A stretch of DNA of 64,000 nucleotides from Neckera pumila (GCA_963969595.1 OZ018413.1:12823711-12887710), one strand, 5' to 3'; positions 12,591 to 24,411 are shown, numbered from the stretch's first letter. Numbers and translations are program-made. Notes: generated by a model not told the origin, from the sequence alone.

Positions 12591-12956
12591 ACTCATTTAA
12601 CAGCCTCAACTTTTACCTAATAATTTCTCCTCGACAAGGTCTATTGCAATTTAAACTTTGATCAAAAAATATAGAATATTAAGTTTCTAAGTGTAGAATG
12701 ACAAAGATATTTGGCTGACACCATGATGTTTTACACTATATACTAGTGTGCCCTGTGCCGTTGCCACAACCAAGATCATTGTAAAAACTTTGAAACTCAA
12801 TATCTTTTACATCGACATTCCAAACACCACCAAACAAAGCCGGTCCACCCCTCCTCGCCAAGAGCTTTCCAACAATACTAAGAATGCGACCAAAATCAAA
12901 ATAAAAGTAAAAATAACTCTAGTGTGGCCTTGTGCCATTGATTCAATTTTCATCCA

Positions 12957-13235
12957 CTCCCGGTTCCACTTCTGGTTCCACTCCCAGAAGCAAGACCACC
13001 ACCAAATCAAAGTAAAAGTAATTTTCTAACTCTCGGTTCCACTCCCAGTTCCACTCCTAGAAGCAAGAACGCCACCAAAATCAAAGCAAAAGTAATTTTC
13101 TAACTCTCGGTTCCACTCCCAGTTCCACTCTCAGAAGCAAGAATGCCACCAAAATCAAAGTAAAAGCAATTTTCTAACTCTCGGTTCCACTCCCAGTAGC
13201 AAGAACGCCACCAAAATCAAAGTAAAAGTAATTTT
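12957..13235. repeat. ~73-bp tandem repeat inside the Helitron-like array
   Basis: Four units starting near 12957, 13030, 13105 and 13176. Each carries CGGTTCCACTCC, AAGAACGCCACCAAAATC and TAATTTTCTAA. This is a local amplification of the internal segment of the larger repeat. Confidence 0.8.
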
Positions 13236-13809
13236 CTAATTTTTTAATCAATAAATACTTTGAAATTCAATAACTTTTGCACCACCGCTCCAAACGCCAC
13301 GAAACCAAGCCAGTGCACCCCTCCTCGGCGAGAGCTTTTCAACGGTACCAAGCACGTGGCCGGGGGACGCACGGTCAGGAAGTTGTCTACGCTACAAACA
13401 AAACAAAACAAAACAAAACAAAACAAACAAACAACCTCATTTAAGGTATTGACTAGTGTGGCCCTATGCCGTTGGCCCAGTCTTCATCTACTCCCAGTTC
13501 CACTCCTGGTTCTACTTCCGATTCTACTCCCAGTTCTACTCCCGGTTCCACTCCCAGTACCAAGAACGCCACCAAAATCAAAATAAAAGTAATTTTCTAA
13601 TTTTTTAATCAATAAATACTTTGAAATTCAATAACTTTTGCACCACCGCTCCAAACGCCACGAAACCAAGCCGGTGCACCCCTCCTCGGCGAGAGCTTTT
13701 CGAAGGTACTAAGCATGCAGCCAGGGGACGCACGGTCAGGAAGTTGTCTACGCTACAAACAAAACAAAACAAAACAAAACAAACAAACAGCCTCATTTAA
13801 GGTATTGAT

Positions 13810-15103
13810 TAATTTGTGGTGAATTTTTGGATTTGTGATACTAGTTAGTTGTGCTGCATTTAATTTATTTCAAATTTCCAAGAATTCACAATAATTTCGA
13901 CTTTTACCTAAAAATTTAAATTTAAATTTCTATGACTTACAAAAGACATGTGACTTTTCACCTTAGTTTGAAAAATAAGATAAAATCATTTTATTCAAAT
14001 TTCATTACAAAATGGAACATATAGATTGAAGGATTTTAATTAAAGTTTGATGACATGGTCATAAGTTTTGTCCTTATAGGGTTGAAGCCCCCTCATGGAA
14101 CTATTCAAAGGAACAATTATTGCAAAGAAACCATGGACAAATAAAACTATGTTCTTTTGGAAAAAGACAAGTTAAAGAAATTACATGGAATTCTCAGGTG
14201 GTTATATAGTGGATGGCATTTGTATAGGAGAGGACCTCAAATTGAATTTGCAGTTGAATATGTCTTGGAATGTTGGACAAGTAATGCAAAACCAACACCT
14301 TTCTTGTAGGACAAACATAAATAGGTTCAACAACCTTTCCAAATTAATGATAATTTTATTTGCACTACACAATCTTCACTTAGGACAATGAAATAATTGC
14401 TACATGGTAGTTTTTTGGTTTTTTTTATCATTGTATGCATTTGACAACTTGGCACAAAGTTGAAATTTTAGGATGCATCTTGTCTATTTAGTTGTCCACT
14501 ACCAAATCTATTTGATTGTGCACTACCATTGCTAGTAAAAGCCAATACTATATACAACAACATCATTATATTATTTTGCATAGATACACTCTAGTTACAT
14601 GACCACCTAGATTAGCTTGACATGTTAGAAACTTTGTGCAAAAAAATCTCTGCAACCCTAATGACAATAATCCTAACTGAAATATACAAGGTAGGAGATT
14701 GTATTTGTGCCACAACTAAAAGCCCCCCCTATTTGCACCACTACGTATCATTAGGGCTAAGGAGGTCAATCTTCCTTTGCCGTATCATCCATAACATAGT
14801 TAACCAAGCCTGGGGAGGCCCCTTTTGCTTCCCTCCAAAGCGGGAGCCCCCCAATGCTACAACTTCCTTGAAATCAAGTGAAAAATTTGTTCCAAAATGT
14901 AAGAGACCAATAAGCATTATCTACTTGTAATGTTTCGCTTTGTTGACTTCTCCATGTGCCTGGGATGGACCAATCAACCAAACTCGTTTCCTACTAACAA
15001 TCCAACGAGCCAGCCTAGCCAATCTCTGTCCTGCAATTATAACTGAATTCTCTCTTAGATATCTAGGAGGAAAAGAATTGATGTGGTTAACAATGTTATC
15101 TTA
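13810..15103. other. Intergenic, no supported gene
   Basis: AT-rich sequence with short chance reading frames only. No motif or repeat boundary could be recognised. Confidence 0.5.
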
Positions 15104-15490
15104 GAGCATCACCACCCGTTTGCTAAAATGCAGAGGCAATATAACTGGCAAAACATAGGCCATTCCACTTTATCAGCTGATACCAAATGGACCGCCCCAC
15201 CCACAGCCTACTAAGAGGCCATTATGCTATGTAAAAAGCAGATTCTAATCTAATCGGCTACATCTCCATCATTGATCAATTCTATGCTTGTTGGGAAAGT
15301 GCAAAAGGTGCTTGTCGCATGCGGTTTGCAAGCTGTGCTCTAGCTTGCAAAACAATCCGATTTTACAAACCACTTGAGGCTTTTGGCCCAGCCTCTTAAC
15401 AAGTTCATCCAATATGCAAGCCCGGTGGAGTAGTGTTGCAAACTGGTGGGGCAACAAGTCATCCATTTTACAAGACTAGTGGGGATGTTC
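15104..15490. mobile_element. PIF/Harbinger-type MITE (387 bp)
   Basis: The left end begins GAGCATCACCACC; the right end, reverse-complemented, begins GAACATCCCCACTAG. TTA flanks both sides (15101-15103 and 15491-15493). It belongs to the same GAGCATC-ended family as the copy at 3500. No coding capacity. Confidence 0.7.
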
Positions 15491-15891
15491 TTAGTGTACA
15501 TTTTAAACCTTCAAAGTACTCCAGTGCTACATTGTAGTCATGAATTGTCACATGACGCAAATAGGGTCTCCTACCTTACTTCCGAGTCTTCATTGACTGG
15601 CCGTAGTCAAGTGGAAAGGCACATGATTGGAGATCCTTGGTCAAAATACTGAAAATAGACCAACCACAGGCTGGAATTATTTGACCTCCTTCTCACCGTT
15701 AGTAACTGATACCAGCAACGAGACGAGAAACTCTCCGTCCGTCCACCGTATCAACTCCGTCCGTCGAAACCAAACCACACTACACAGACGTCCCCTCAGG
15801 GAACACTGCTCTCTCGAAGGGAACAAACAAAGGGAACAAACAAAGGGAACACACTAAGGGACCAGTCTCAGCCTCTCAGGACCTCTCCACT

Positions 15892-16179
15892 CAGGTCTTT
15901 TTTGCTTCAGTTTTTATGAAGTGCTAAAGTGACGATATAAAATGTTATAGTGGTGCTCTAAATTTCAACATTCACCCACATATTGAATAGAGAATACCAC
16001 ATTAGAACATATCATAGATCCATAATTCTATTTTCATCCACAATCTGGCGATTTCATCCAATATTTTTTTTAATTTGAAGTTTTCTTGGAAACAAAACTC
16101 TACTATTTGTCGTCATATTTTAGCCAAATTATTTGTCTGGTGCAATCTGGCACTAAAAAAACACCCCAAAAAAGCCTTG
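15892..16179. mobile_element. hAT-type MITE upstream of the aldolase gene
   Basis: About 288 bp starting CAGGTCTTTTTT and ending AAAAAAGCCTTG. It is similar along its whole length to the element at 50801-51091, whose 8-bp target duplication is better preserved. The flanks here resemble each other (CTCCACTC on the left, GACCACTC on the right), so the duplication is decayed or confused by local repeats. It ends about 190 bp before the candidate aldolase TATA box. Confidence 0.6.
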
Positions 16180-16265
16180 GACCACTCTCAGGGACCACTC
16201 TCAAGAGGGAACTCTTTGGGAACACTCTGAGGAACACTCTGAGGGAACACTCGAAGGGAACCCAG
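16180..16265. repeat. Short tandem GGGAACACTC repeats in the aldolase upstream region
   Basis: Units of the form GGGA(A)C(C)ACTCT are repeated at least five times between 16180 and 16265. A similar GGGAACAAACAAA tract lies at about 15,819-15,850, on the other side of the hAT-type MITE. Possibly one tract split by the insertion. Confidence 0.6.
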
Positions 16266-16371
16266 GGTCCGAGTCGCCTCTTCCAAAGCATCCCACGGCC
16301 CAAGCCGGGGACCGAAGCCCGGGACCCCTTCGCCTCCCCGAAGCGCCTGCCTCTCGATCGCATCGAACGCC

Positions 16372-16378
16372 TTATAAG
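16372..16378 (+). promoter_or_regulatory. Candidate TATA box of the aldolase gene
   Basis: TTATAAG lies 170 bp upstream of the ATG and is followed by a pyrimidine-rich leader typical of a plant 5' UTR. A second TATAAAA at 16492-16498 is only 44 bp from the ATG and would leave a leader of under 25 nt, so the upstream site is preferred. Confidence 0.45.
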
Positions 16379-16541
16379 ACGCGGCAGCGGACGATTCCTC
16401 TTCCTTCTCACTTCTCAGTCTACGGCTCTGCTTCCTCCAGCTTTTTCATTCTTCTCCGTCTTGTTGCAGCTTTCTCTGTCGCAGGCGAGTATATAAAACC
16501 TTCTCTCGCAAATTTTCCTTGTTTAAGAACAAGCATTCGAC

Positions 16542-19004
16542 ATGGCCGCCGCCGTGGGAATGAGCACGGGCATGGCGCTCAAGACGAGCTTCTGCGGGAG
16601 TTTCTTGAAGCAGAAGAGCGAGCTCGGAGGGAACAGCAAGACTGCGAGCCATGTTGCGCTTGCGGTCCGCGCGGGAGGGTACGATGAGGAGCTTGTTAAG
16701 ACCGCGGTCCGTACTCGATTCGATTAAAAAAAGCTTCTGTTTTTGTTTGTTTGAATTTTTGTTAATTTGTAGGAGTTTGTTACGGGAATGGTGTTTGTGT
16801 TGTTGGGTTGTTAAGAACGGAGAGGTTGATTTTGTTTTTGTTAGTTGATTGTTCGATCGCTGATCGGTTGGGTTTTTTTGCTTTTTTGGAAATTTTTGGG
16901 GTGTGAGGGTTTGTTGAAAGGGAAATGAGTTTTATGGAGATCGCCGGTTCGTTTAGAATGCAGTGATTGATTTTTTGGGGTTTAAGTGCTTGTGCGATCG
17001 CTGATTGGTTTTGTTTTTAGTTTTTTCGGAAATTAATTCGAGTGCGTGTGAGTTTGTTGAAGGGAAAGGTTTGCGTGCGATCGCTGGTTGTTAAGACCTT
17101 AGGTTGGATCTGTTTTTGCGATCGGGTGATCGGGTGATAGATTTGGTGATATTTGTAGTTTTTCGGGAATTTTGGTTCGTGAAAAGAAGTTTTTGGTTAT
17201 GATACTGTGGATTGTTGCGTTGCAGAAAACGATCGCCTCGCCGGGTCGCGGCATCTTGGCAATTGACGAGTCCAATGCGACCTGCGGCAAGCGGTTGGCT
17301 TCGATCGGTCTGGAGAATAACGAGGTGAATCGTCAGGCCTACCGGCAGCTGTTGTGCACCACCCCGGGGCTGGGCGAGTACATCTCCGGAGCGATCATGT
17401 TCGAGGAGACTTTGTACCAGTCGACCACCGACGGGAAGAAGATGGTGGATTGCTTAGTGGAAGGCGGAATTATGCCCGGAATTAAGGTGGACAAAGGTCT
17501 GGTGCCTCTTCCGGGATCCAACGACGAGTCGTGGTGCCAGGGGTTGGACGGGTTGGCTTCCAGGACCGCTGCCTACTACAAACAAGGAGCGAGGTTTGCC
17601 AAGTGGTAAGAAAAGCATCTTTTGTGTATTGTGACTTTCGAGGTTCCCCGAGTTCACTATGTAGCCTCTGGAAACGGTGATGTTGTGAGCTTGCTGTTTA
17701 AGGCCGTCTTTTCAATGATTTTTGGTCTTGTTTGGAGGCTGTTTCGATGGCTGAGGATCGGGTGCATTTGGATGTGCAGGAGGACTGTCGTTAGCATTCC
17801 CAACGGGCCTAGTGATTTGGCTGTTACTGAAGCTGCCTGGGGTCTTGCTCGTTATGCCGCAATTTGCCAGGTGTGTTATGGTTAGCTAGTACTGTACATT
17901 GTCAAGCTTGTTGGGGCATCGCATCTGATTGCAGGAGCTTTTTCGAAAATTTCTTTTTGTAGGGATGTGTATTTGACAGGGGTTCATGTTCATGTGGTTG
18001 GTGACCTCGTCTAAATACTATGTGCGATAACTTTCACTTGAGTCTATTTTTGCACGCCGGGACGTTTATTGAGAACTTTTCCTTCGGACTGGAGAGACAA
18101 TTCTGCACATGCGCGGCCTTAATTCCTCAGAGAGAAGCGTGTGTCCAGTTTTGGAGTTCATGGGAATGTGACTTGAGCAAGAGATTGTTGTTGTTTATCC
18201 AGAGAGTTTTGGGTGACTAACGGGGTGTGTTTTATCTACTGTAGGATACTGGTTTGGTGCCAATCGTGGAGCCCGAGATCCTTCTGGATGGAAGCCACGG
18301 AATTGACAGGACTTTGGAGGTGGCCGAAAAGGTGTGGTCGGAGGTGTTCTACTTCTTGGCCGAGAACAATGTCCTCTTCGAGGGTATCTTGTTGAAGCCC
18401 AGCATGGTGACTCCTGGAGCCGAGTGCCCCGACAGGGCAACTCCGGAGCAGGTTGCGGACTACACATTGAAGATGTTGAGGAGACGCGTTCCACCTGCCG
18501 TGCCTGGAATCATGGTATGTGAAAGAATGTTGTCTAATTCGTGTGTTACGGACAGAGATCATCATAAGCTGAAAAAATTGACCCTTGTATGGGGTCAGAG
18601 TAAGAATCTGGTTGGTTTAGGGAGCCCTTGCCAGCTTGAGCTCCTCCAATTTTAATTGTGTTGAGCGTAGTGAAATTGCTGTTACGTCGCTGATTATGTG
18701 TGCTGTTGTGCCTTTGATGCTGCAGTTTTTGTCGGGAGGCCAGTCTGAGGTGGAAGCCACGCTGAACCTGAACGCAATGAACCTGAGCCCCAACCCATGG
18801 CATGTGTCTTTCTCATACGCCCGGGCTCTTCAGAACTCTGTTCTGAAGACGTGGAAGGGGCAACCTGAGAATTTGGACGCTGCGAAGAAAGCTCTTCTTG
18901 TGCGTGCGAAGGCCAACTCGTTGGCGCAATTGGGCAAGTACTCAGCAGAGGGTGAAGCCAAGGAGGCGAAGGAGGGCATGTTCGTGAAGGGATACACTTA
19001 CTGA
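16542..19004 (+). CDS. FBA: Fructose-bisphosphate aldolase, class I, chloroplastic (5 exons)
   Basis: Class I aldolase reversibly joins dihydroxyacetone phosphate and glyceraldehyde-3-phosphate; in the stroma it serves the Calvin cycle. Exons: 16542-16706, 17226-17605, 17780-17870, 18245-18514, 18726-19004, all GT-AG, giving 394 aa (Arabidopsis plastid isoforms are about 399). The first ~45 residues are Ser/Lys/Ala-rich without acidic residues until near 26, as in a transit peptide. The mature enzyme starts near GGYDEELVKTA. Landmarks: GRGILAIDESNATCGKR; the acid/base glutamates of VEPE (E221, E223); the Schiff-base lysine K263 in ILLKPSMV; and FLSGGQSE. The C-terminus is FVKGYTY: Y394 is the catalytic tail tyrosine, and K390 corresponds to the lysine known to be trimethylated in plastid aldolases. 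TAA stands in frame six codons upstream, supporting the start. The VEPE loop reads DGSH where most relatives have an acidic residue (DGDH/DGEH). The gene looks intact. Confidence 0.97.
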
Positions 19005-20020
19005 GGAGTTAGAAATCTTCCTTGCTCTGGGTTGAGTCGTTTGGTAGGATGAGTTTTGTTTTCGTTGTAACCAGTAGAAGAGTATCATCATTATACATGA
19101 TAAAGCAGGGGTTAATATAACATCTTACCTGGGTGTCCCTCCAATTTTCTTAGCTAGAGTTTATAAAGTTGCAGGACCATGTACTTGGTGAACTGCAGTT
19201 CATGCCACGCAAACTACTTCCCGTATGACTTCAATGATCTGTATGTCATTTGTCATTCAGTGAGTGGTGATTCTGACGAGCATGTGTTTTCTTGGTAAAG
19301 GTTATGAATCAGAAGCTGATGGGTATAATGACAGTGGCGTTTATAATGTTCTGAGACAATGGTCCCAGCACAGGTTGTTGAATTTACTGGAAGGATGGTC
19401 TTCAACTGAAGATACTTAGAAACAATGTCCTATTCTTGTTACTGAGGTTGTGCAGGGGAGTTGGTTATTTTGGGAGGAACGTGTGCACTTGAGGTGGTGA
19501 ATGCGAAATGCATTTACACTGAATTTACGATTAGCGATTTTATAATGTATGCATGACCTTGTGAAACGAGGAAGTTGTTTTCTGTAGTCTGGTGAACCTT
19601 TCTGTTGGTGTGTTGTGCACGAGGCATTTGATTTAGAAACATTTGTTGGGGCGCTTTCAGGTACCGTTGTGTTCGAGTCTTCGGAAGTTTGAAATATGGT
19701 TGCCAAGCAAGACTTTTTTAATTAAATACTGTCAGAAGGATCTGTTATAAAGTACGGGTAATGAACTTGGATTATATAAGTTGATGGGAATTGTGAAATT
19801 GTGAAGTATAAGAGCATCTGTATCCATGTGTGCTAAATTTGATACACTAAGAGTTAACATCTATTTCTTTTTTAAGATCTATTTTTTAAGAGCCCTCTAA
19901 ATTCTTGCCTTCCACCCTTGCTCACCAAATGTGGCCCATGAAAATTCAATTGACCAAGAACCAAGTGGAATATAGAATGAAGTTTACTAAATTTAGATTT
20001 GACATGCCATTGCTTGAGGT
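19005..20020. other. Aldolase 3' flank, no further gene
   Basis: Likely 3' UTR up to about 19,130, then non-coding. One GAGCATCTG terminus resembling the PIF-type MITE family occurs at 19813, but no matching right end was found. Confidence 0.45.
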
Positions 20021-20400
20021 ACTATGATTGACATAACGTTTATAAAGCCCATGTTGGTCCTACTAGCTTCCTAACAAGCAAGATGTTCCTTGCAATATAT
20101 TATTGGAGATCATTGCTTGATGCACTAGGATTGATATAATATTTTTAAGTCCATGATGATCCTACTAGCTTCCTAACAAGCAAGATGCTCCTTACAATAA
20201 AATAATTAGAAAAAATATATGTTATTGGAAAACAATAAATCAAAAGTACAAGCAAGGTGTTCCTTACAATATATGATTGGAGACCATTGCTTAATGCACT
20301 AGGATTGATATAATATTTTTAAGTCCATGTTGATCCTACTAGCTTCCTAACAAGCAAGATGCTCCTTACAATAAAATAATTAGAGAAAATAATAAACCAA
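20020..20400. repeat. Three imperfect direct copies of a ~75-115 bp unit
   Basis: The segment containing CATTGCTTGATGCACTAGG, GTCCATGTTGATCCTACTAG and CTTCCTAACAAGCAAG is repeated starting near 20010, 20105 and 20278. Copies diverge by a few substitutions. Confidence 0.8.
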
Positions 20401-20489
20401 AAGTACGCAAGTTGACACAAATTTCAATTTGATCTTCCTAGGAAAGGAATACTTTTTTTGTAATAATAGAGGGGGATTTGATAAACCAT

Positions 20490-20749
20490 CTCCTAGAAAT
20501 GTTATGGAGTGCTATAAAGATATTTTTGAAGATTCTAAAGCAGTTATCATCCAAGTTTGGCAAGTATCACCACCTGCTAAGAATGCTATAGATTGCCATA
20601 AGAATATTCCAAAGATTCCAGAGCACTTATCATCCAAGTTTGGCATACTAAGAGTGTTACCTACTAAAAATGTTATGGAGTGCAATAAGGATATTTTGAG
20701 GGTTCCAAAGCACTTGCCATCCAATCTTGGCAAGTATCAGACATTTTGA
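20490..20749 (+). repeat. 84-90 bp minisatellite (three units), in frame by chance or decay
   Basis: Three units each contain ATGTTATGGAGTGC-like and TTATCATCCAAGTTTGGCA-like blocks. The plus-strand frame 20429-20749 stays open and so gives a 106-residue repetitive peptide (NVMEC-type units). Unit lengths divisible by three explain the open frame. No family resemblance, so it is not annotated as a gene. Confidence 0.65.
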
Positions 20750-20979
20750 GGGCCATTGTGCGGATGCTTTATTTCATTTGAATTAGATTATTAAAAGGCT
20801 TTAGAGGCAAGTTTTGAATCAAAAGTTCAAAACCTCATTTTTGATAGTATTCAAAGGAGCCAACTATGTGGCCAATGAATATAGCAAAGTTCTAGATTTT
20901 CTAGCAATCCTTGGGGTGGATTTTGAGAAAATCCATGAACTTTCATTTGTCCCTATGTTCAGTTCTCCTTCAAAGGGGG

Positions 20980-21680
20980 TCATCTACTAATAAAACCCAT
21001 AATTTCTATTTGCTCCATGTTTGGCTATCCTTAAAAGGGAGTCAAAATCGGGCCGTTTTGAATTTCTCATTCAACACTTGACTCTAAATTTCCATTCAAA
21101 ATTTGGTTTTGACACCTACTACTAAAACCTTGCTTTGAAATTCCCATTCAAAACTTGTTTCTAACTTCCCATCAAAAAAATGGTTGGACACCCACTACTA
21201 AAAACCTACTCCTAAACGGGCTTTAGTAATGACTTTGGCTTGATTCCCATCCACTACTAAATGGGCTTTTGGTATTGACTTTGACTTGACTTACACTTTG
21301 ACGCTACCACTAAAACCTAAATTTGATGTCCACTATTAAATGGGCCGATAATGACTCTAGCTTGACTTTCCATTCACTACTAAAGAGTAGGCTTCTAATA
21401 ATGATTTTGACTTGCCTTCCTATCCATTATTAAATGGGCTTCTAGTATTGACTTTGACTTGACTTCTACTCTAACAACTACCACTAAACCTAAATCTGAT
21501 GTCCACTACTAAATGGGCTTCTAATAATGACTTTGACTTGACTTCCCATCTACTACTAAATGGGCTTTTGGTATTAATTTTAACTTATCTTCCACTTTAA
21601 TGACTACTACTAAAACGTAAATTTGACTTCCACTACTAAATGGACTATTGTATTGACTTTGATTTGACTTCCCATTAACC
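20980..21680. repeat. Degenerate tandem array (CTACTAAATGGGCTTCTAG type)
   Basis: About ten irregular units combine 'CACTACTAAATGGGCTT', 'TATTGACTTTGACTTGACTT' and 'CCATCTACTACTAAA', with spacing of roughly 60-90 bp. Isolated units reappear at 22,440-22,575. It ends where a TTAA-flanked element begins (21675). Confidence 0.75.
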
Positions 21681-22400
21681 CATAAAGGACGAGCATGCAA
21701 TTTTTGGCTACATAGCAATTTTGTATAGGTATGTGTGACTGGAGATTTCCGTTTTTTCTGTATTGGCCATATTTGGCCCAAATTTTAATAGAAGATAGGT
21801 ACAAGGAAATATCTTTCATACGCACTAAATTTCATGACATTTGGAAATATGAGTAAAATGTTATAGCCTTATATGTTCCTTTTTTTCGTAAATAGGCAGT
21901 CCGGGCAAATAAAAAAAATCTTTTTTTTCAAAATCAAAAATTTGAAATTGGTTTTCATGAGTTATGAGATTCTTTGTAATGCATTGTTTTGTTCCATTTG
22001 ATGAAAAATTAAAAATTAAAAAGTTATGAGGATTTTTTATTTGCGGGCTTGATGGATTTTCTATTCTAAAAAGAAACTTTGAAGTCCTTTATCTTACTCA
22101 ATTTTCAATATTATTTGAAAAAAATAAAATCATAGGATGTAGATTGTTTATTACAACATTGCAACCATTGAGATTGGCATTTTTCAATTCCATAATTAAA
22201 TTCTTAACAATTTAGTCTTTTGAATCATTCTCTACTACTATCTAATTATTATTTTTTTCCTATGTGTTCAACAATTCCAAATGATGTGAAATTTTTCAAA
22301 CATGTAGCCAAATTGTCTAGGAAAATGAATCCAAAGAAGCACCACCATTTTGGACATTTTTTCATAGAAAAGTGAGCTACCCAAGTGCAATTGCCCTATT
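21679..22400. mobile_element. piggyBac-like MITE, diverged copy, right end not resolved
   Basis: Begins right after TTAA (21675-21678) with CCCATAAAGGACGAGC, close to the CCCCTAAAGGACC terminus of the better copies at 33-41 kb. Its interior (about 22,130-22,390) matches, in inverse orientation, the interior of the element at 25112. The distal terminus could not be placed. Confidence 0.4.
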
Positions 22401-22579
22401 TTTTGTAGGGCCAAAAGAATGATTTCAGTGACTTTGAATGATGTCCACTACTAAATGGGCTTCTAATATTCACCATGAGTTCTTTTTCATTTCAAAAATT
22501 GGCTCTGACGCCCTCAATTAAATGGTTTTCTAGTATTGACTTTGACTATGCCTACTGTTAAATGGGTGTCATGAGACTT

Positions 22580-24071
22580 GATTAATTGAGGGATGATTGG
22601 ACTCACCACAATTTGAATGAGTAATTGAGGGATGATTAGGCTCACCACAAATTGGATGTGGCTAGTGTATAAACTGATGATGAATAAATTTAGCAATCTC
22701 TAGATGGATGAAGGATGCACAACTCAAATGGATGAGATGTATAAGGGAGTAAGTCATCTCTTTATCTGAAGTGATAGCATGTTCTTACTATAAAAATTGT
22801 AGTGGTATAGGAATGAGCCATTTTCTATGGTGATAATGATTTTTTATTTTGGAATAAATATAAAGTCTAAATATAAAATGAAAGTGATAAACTTATCGAT
22901 ATCACCATAATAGACTTAGTAGCGGTTTAAAATTAGAAGATCTAAGGGTCAGACTTTAGTTTAGATTGAAAATACTAGAGGGATCCAGTGACTATAAGAA
23001 CAAGGCTGGGGGAAGAAGAGAGCAACCTTTTTTGTGCTCTCTTCTAAGTTTGGGAGATTGAGCCATCATTAAGCCCTTGGTGGCTTAATGATTCATTATT
23101 TATTTACTGCGTTGAATTTTTATAGATTCTACTATTTGCATTATTTTTTGTTGATTTCATTATTAGTGTATTTGTGATGAAAACTTTTAAAATTCATCAT
23201 GTGTTCATATAACATATTTAACCTTTAAGTTATGAAATAGTGTCATTGTTCAGTATGTCCTCTTTTTCAATTCTTATTCTAAATTCATTTCAATTCCTAT
23301 TCGATTTGTATCTTTTTCAGAACAAAAAGCATGATTGTATGCAACTTGAGTGAGTTTTTTTTTTCTTTAAAGTAGGATTTGGTCCCACCTATGCAACTCC
23401 GAGCAATAAAAAGAGGTCTAGAATTTATTGGCTACTTACAATTGAGGTTGAGAAACTTCTATTAAAACCTTTTTGTACAATTGAATTAGATAGGTGGACC
23501 CAAAATCCCAATTAAGGTAAAAGACGAACCAATGTAATTTAGATTTCATACAATCTCATTCTAATTTCATTTATAAAAATCACAAGGTGGATAAGAATGT
23601 AATCTAGAATTAGAATTGAAGAAGAGGCCAAAGTAAGGATGATATTTCATCTATAAAAATTATCAATAGTTTTCTAGAAGCTCACTAGTCAAAGAATAAG
23701 TAACTCATTGTATTTATTTACACAAAATAGGAAATATTATTGGCAAGGGCTTTGTATCAATAACTTTACTTTGATTTTCAAATTCAACATACCAAGTTTT
23801 AACTATCATTTGTGATAATGGAAGAAGTATTCAATTCAAAAAGTTGATTCCTACTTTGAAGAAGATCAAATTCCATGAAAGATTTGACGATTTTCAAAAG
23901 ATTTTCTTACTTTATTAGTTTATAGGGGATGCAATTGTAGATGTGTATTTCCCTACTTTAGAATTATATAGCCATAGAAATAATTTGGTCAATCATAATT
24001 CCCACACATATTGGAGCTCTAATGCAAAACACTCCCTAGAAGATTACCTCCTAGTTTGCCAATCCAATTTG
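22580..24071. other. Intergenic AT-rich DNA, no supported gene
   Basis: No coding frame or defined element. A short direct repeat (TAATTGAGGGATGATTGG / TAATTGAGGGATGATTAG, then CTCACCACAA) lies at about 22,584-22,650. Confidence 0.45.
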
Positions 24072-24411
24072 CATTAGAGAAAATTTCAAGCCTCCGAAGG
24101 GCTGCTCTACAATCTTCCAGAGGACCCTGAAATTGTGTTTTGGGGGGCTAAAAAATAGTTTTTTGTCTTGACTGTACCAATGGCATAGGAATCAAAATTT
24201 GAGAGTAAAAAAATAATTAATTAATTAGTTTTTAAAATCTTAAATTTTTTTTATCTTTTTTTAAAAGTACGAAAGCTGACTGTTTCGGCGAGCAGTCAGC
24301 CAAGCTGACTACTCACCAACAGCCATTTCAAGATTGCAGGCCAAGCTTAAAATAGCTTGGCCATGTCAATCTGCAGCAGCCTTCCGAAGGGCTGCTTTTT
24401 TTTTTCTAATG
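24072..24411. mobile_element. CATTAG-family MITE, diverged copy
   Basis: Ends CATTAGAGAAAATTTCAAG and, on the right, ...TTTTTCTAATG. Internal inverted copies of GCCTYCCGAAGGGCTGC lie near each end, and GCTGACTG...CAGTCAGC pairs at 24278-24303. It resembles the better-preserved elements at 32121, 40713 and 47573. No clear target-site duplication. Confidence 0.5.

Larger units (their letters stand above)
12230..13808 (-). mobile_element. Tandem array of Helitron-like non-autonomous elements
   Basis: Read on the minus strand, units begin with TC (TCAATACCTTAAATGAGG) and end with a GC-rich segment followed by CTAG. The array sits between a host A (12229) and T (13809), as expected for Helitron insertion between A and T. 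CTAG termini on the plus strand occur at 12230, 12743, 12919 (imperfect) and 13453, so several copies are stacked head to tail. Units share a conserved core (GGTGCACCCCTCCTCGGCG and ACGCACGGTCAGGAAGTTG) followed by an AAAAC microsatellite. No Rep/helicase is encoded. The terminal hairpin is weak, so the class call is provisional; the repeat family itself is certain. Confidence 0.6.

Noticed and set aside
19813..20770. GAGCATCTG at 19813 paired with GGATGCTTT near 20764 as a MITE
   Set aside because: The right end does not match beyond a few bases and the flanks are not a TWA duplication.
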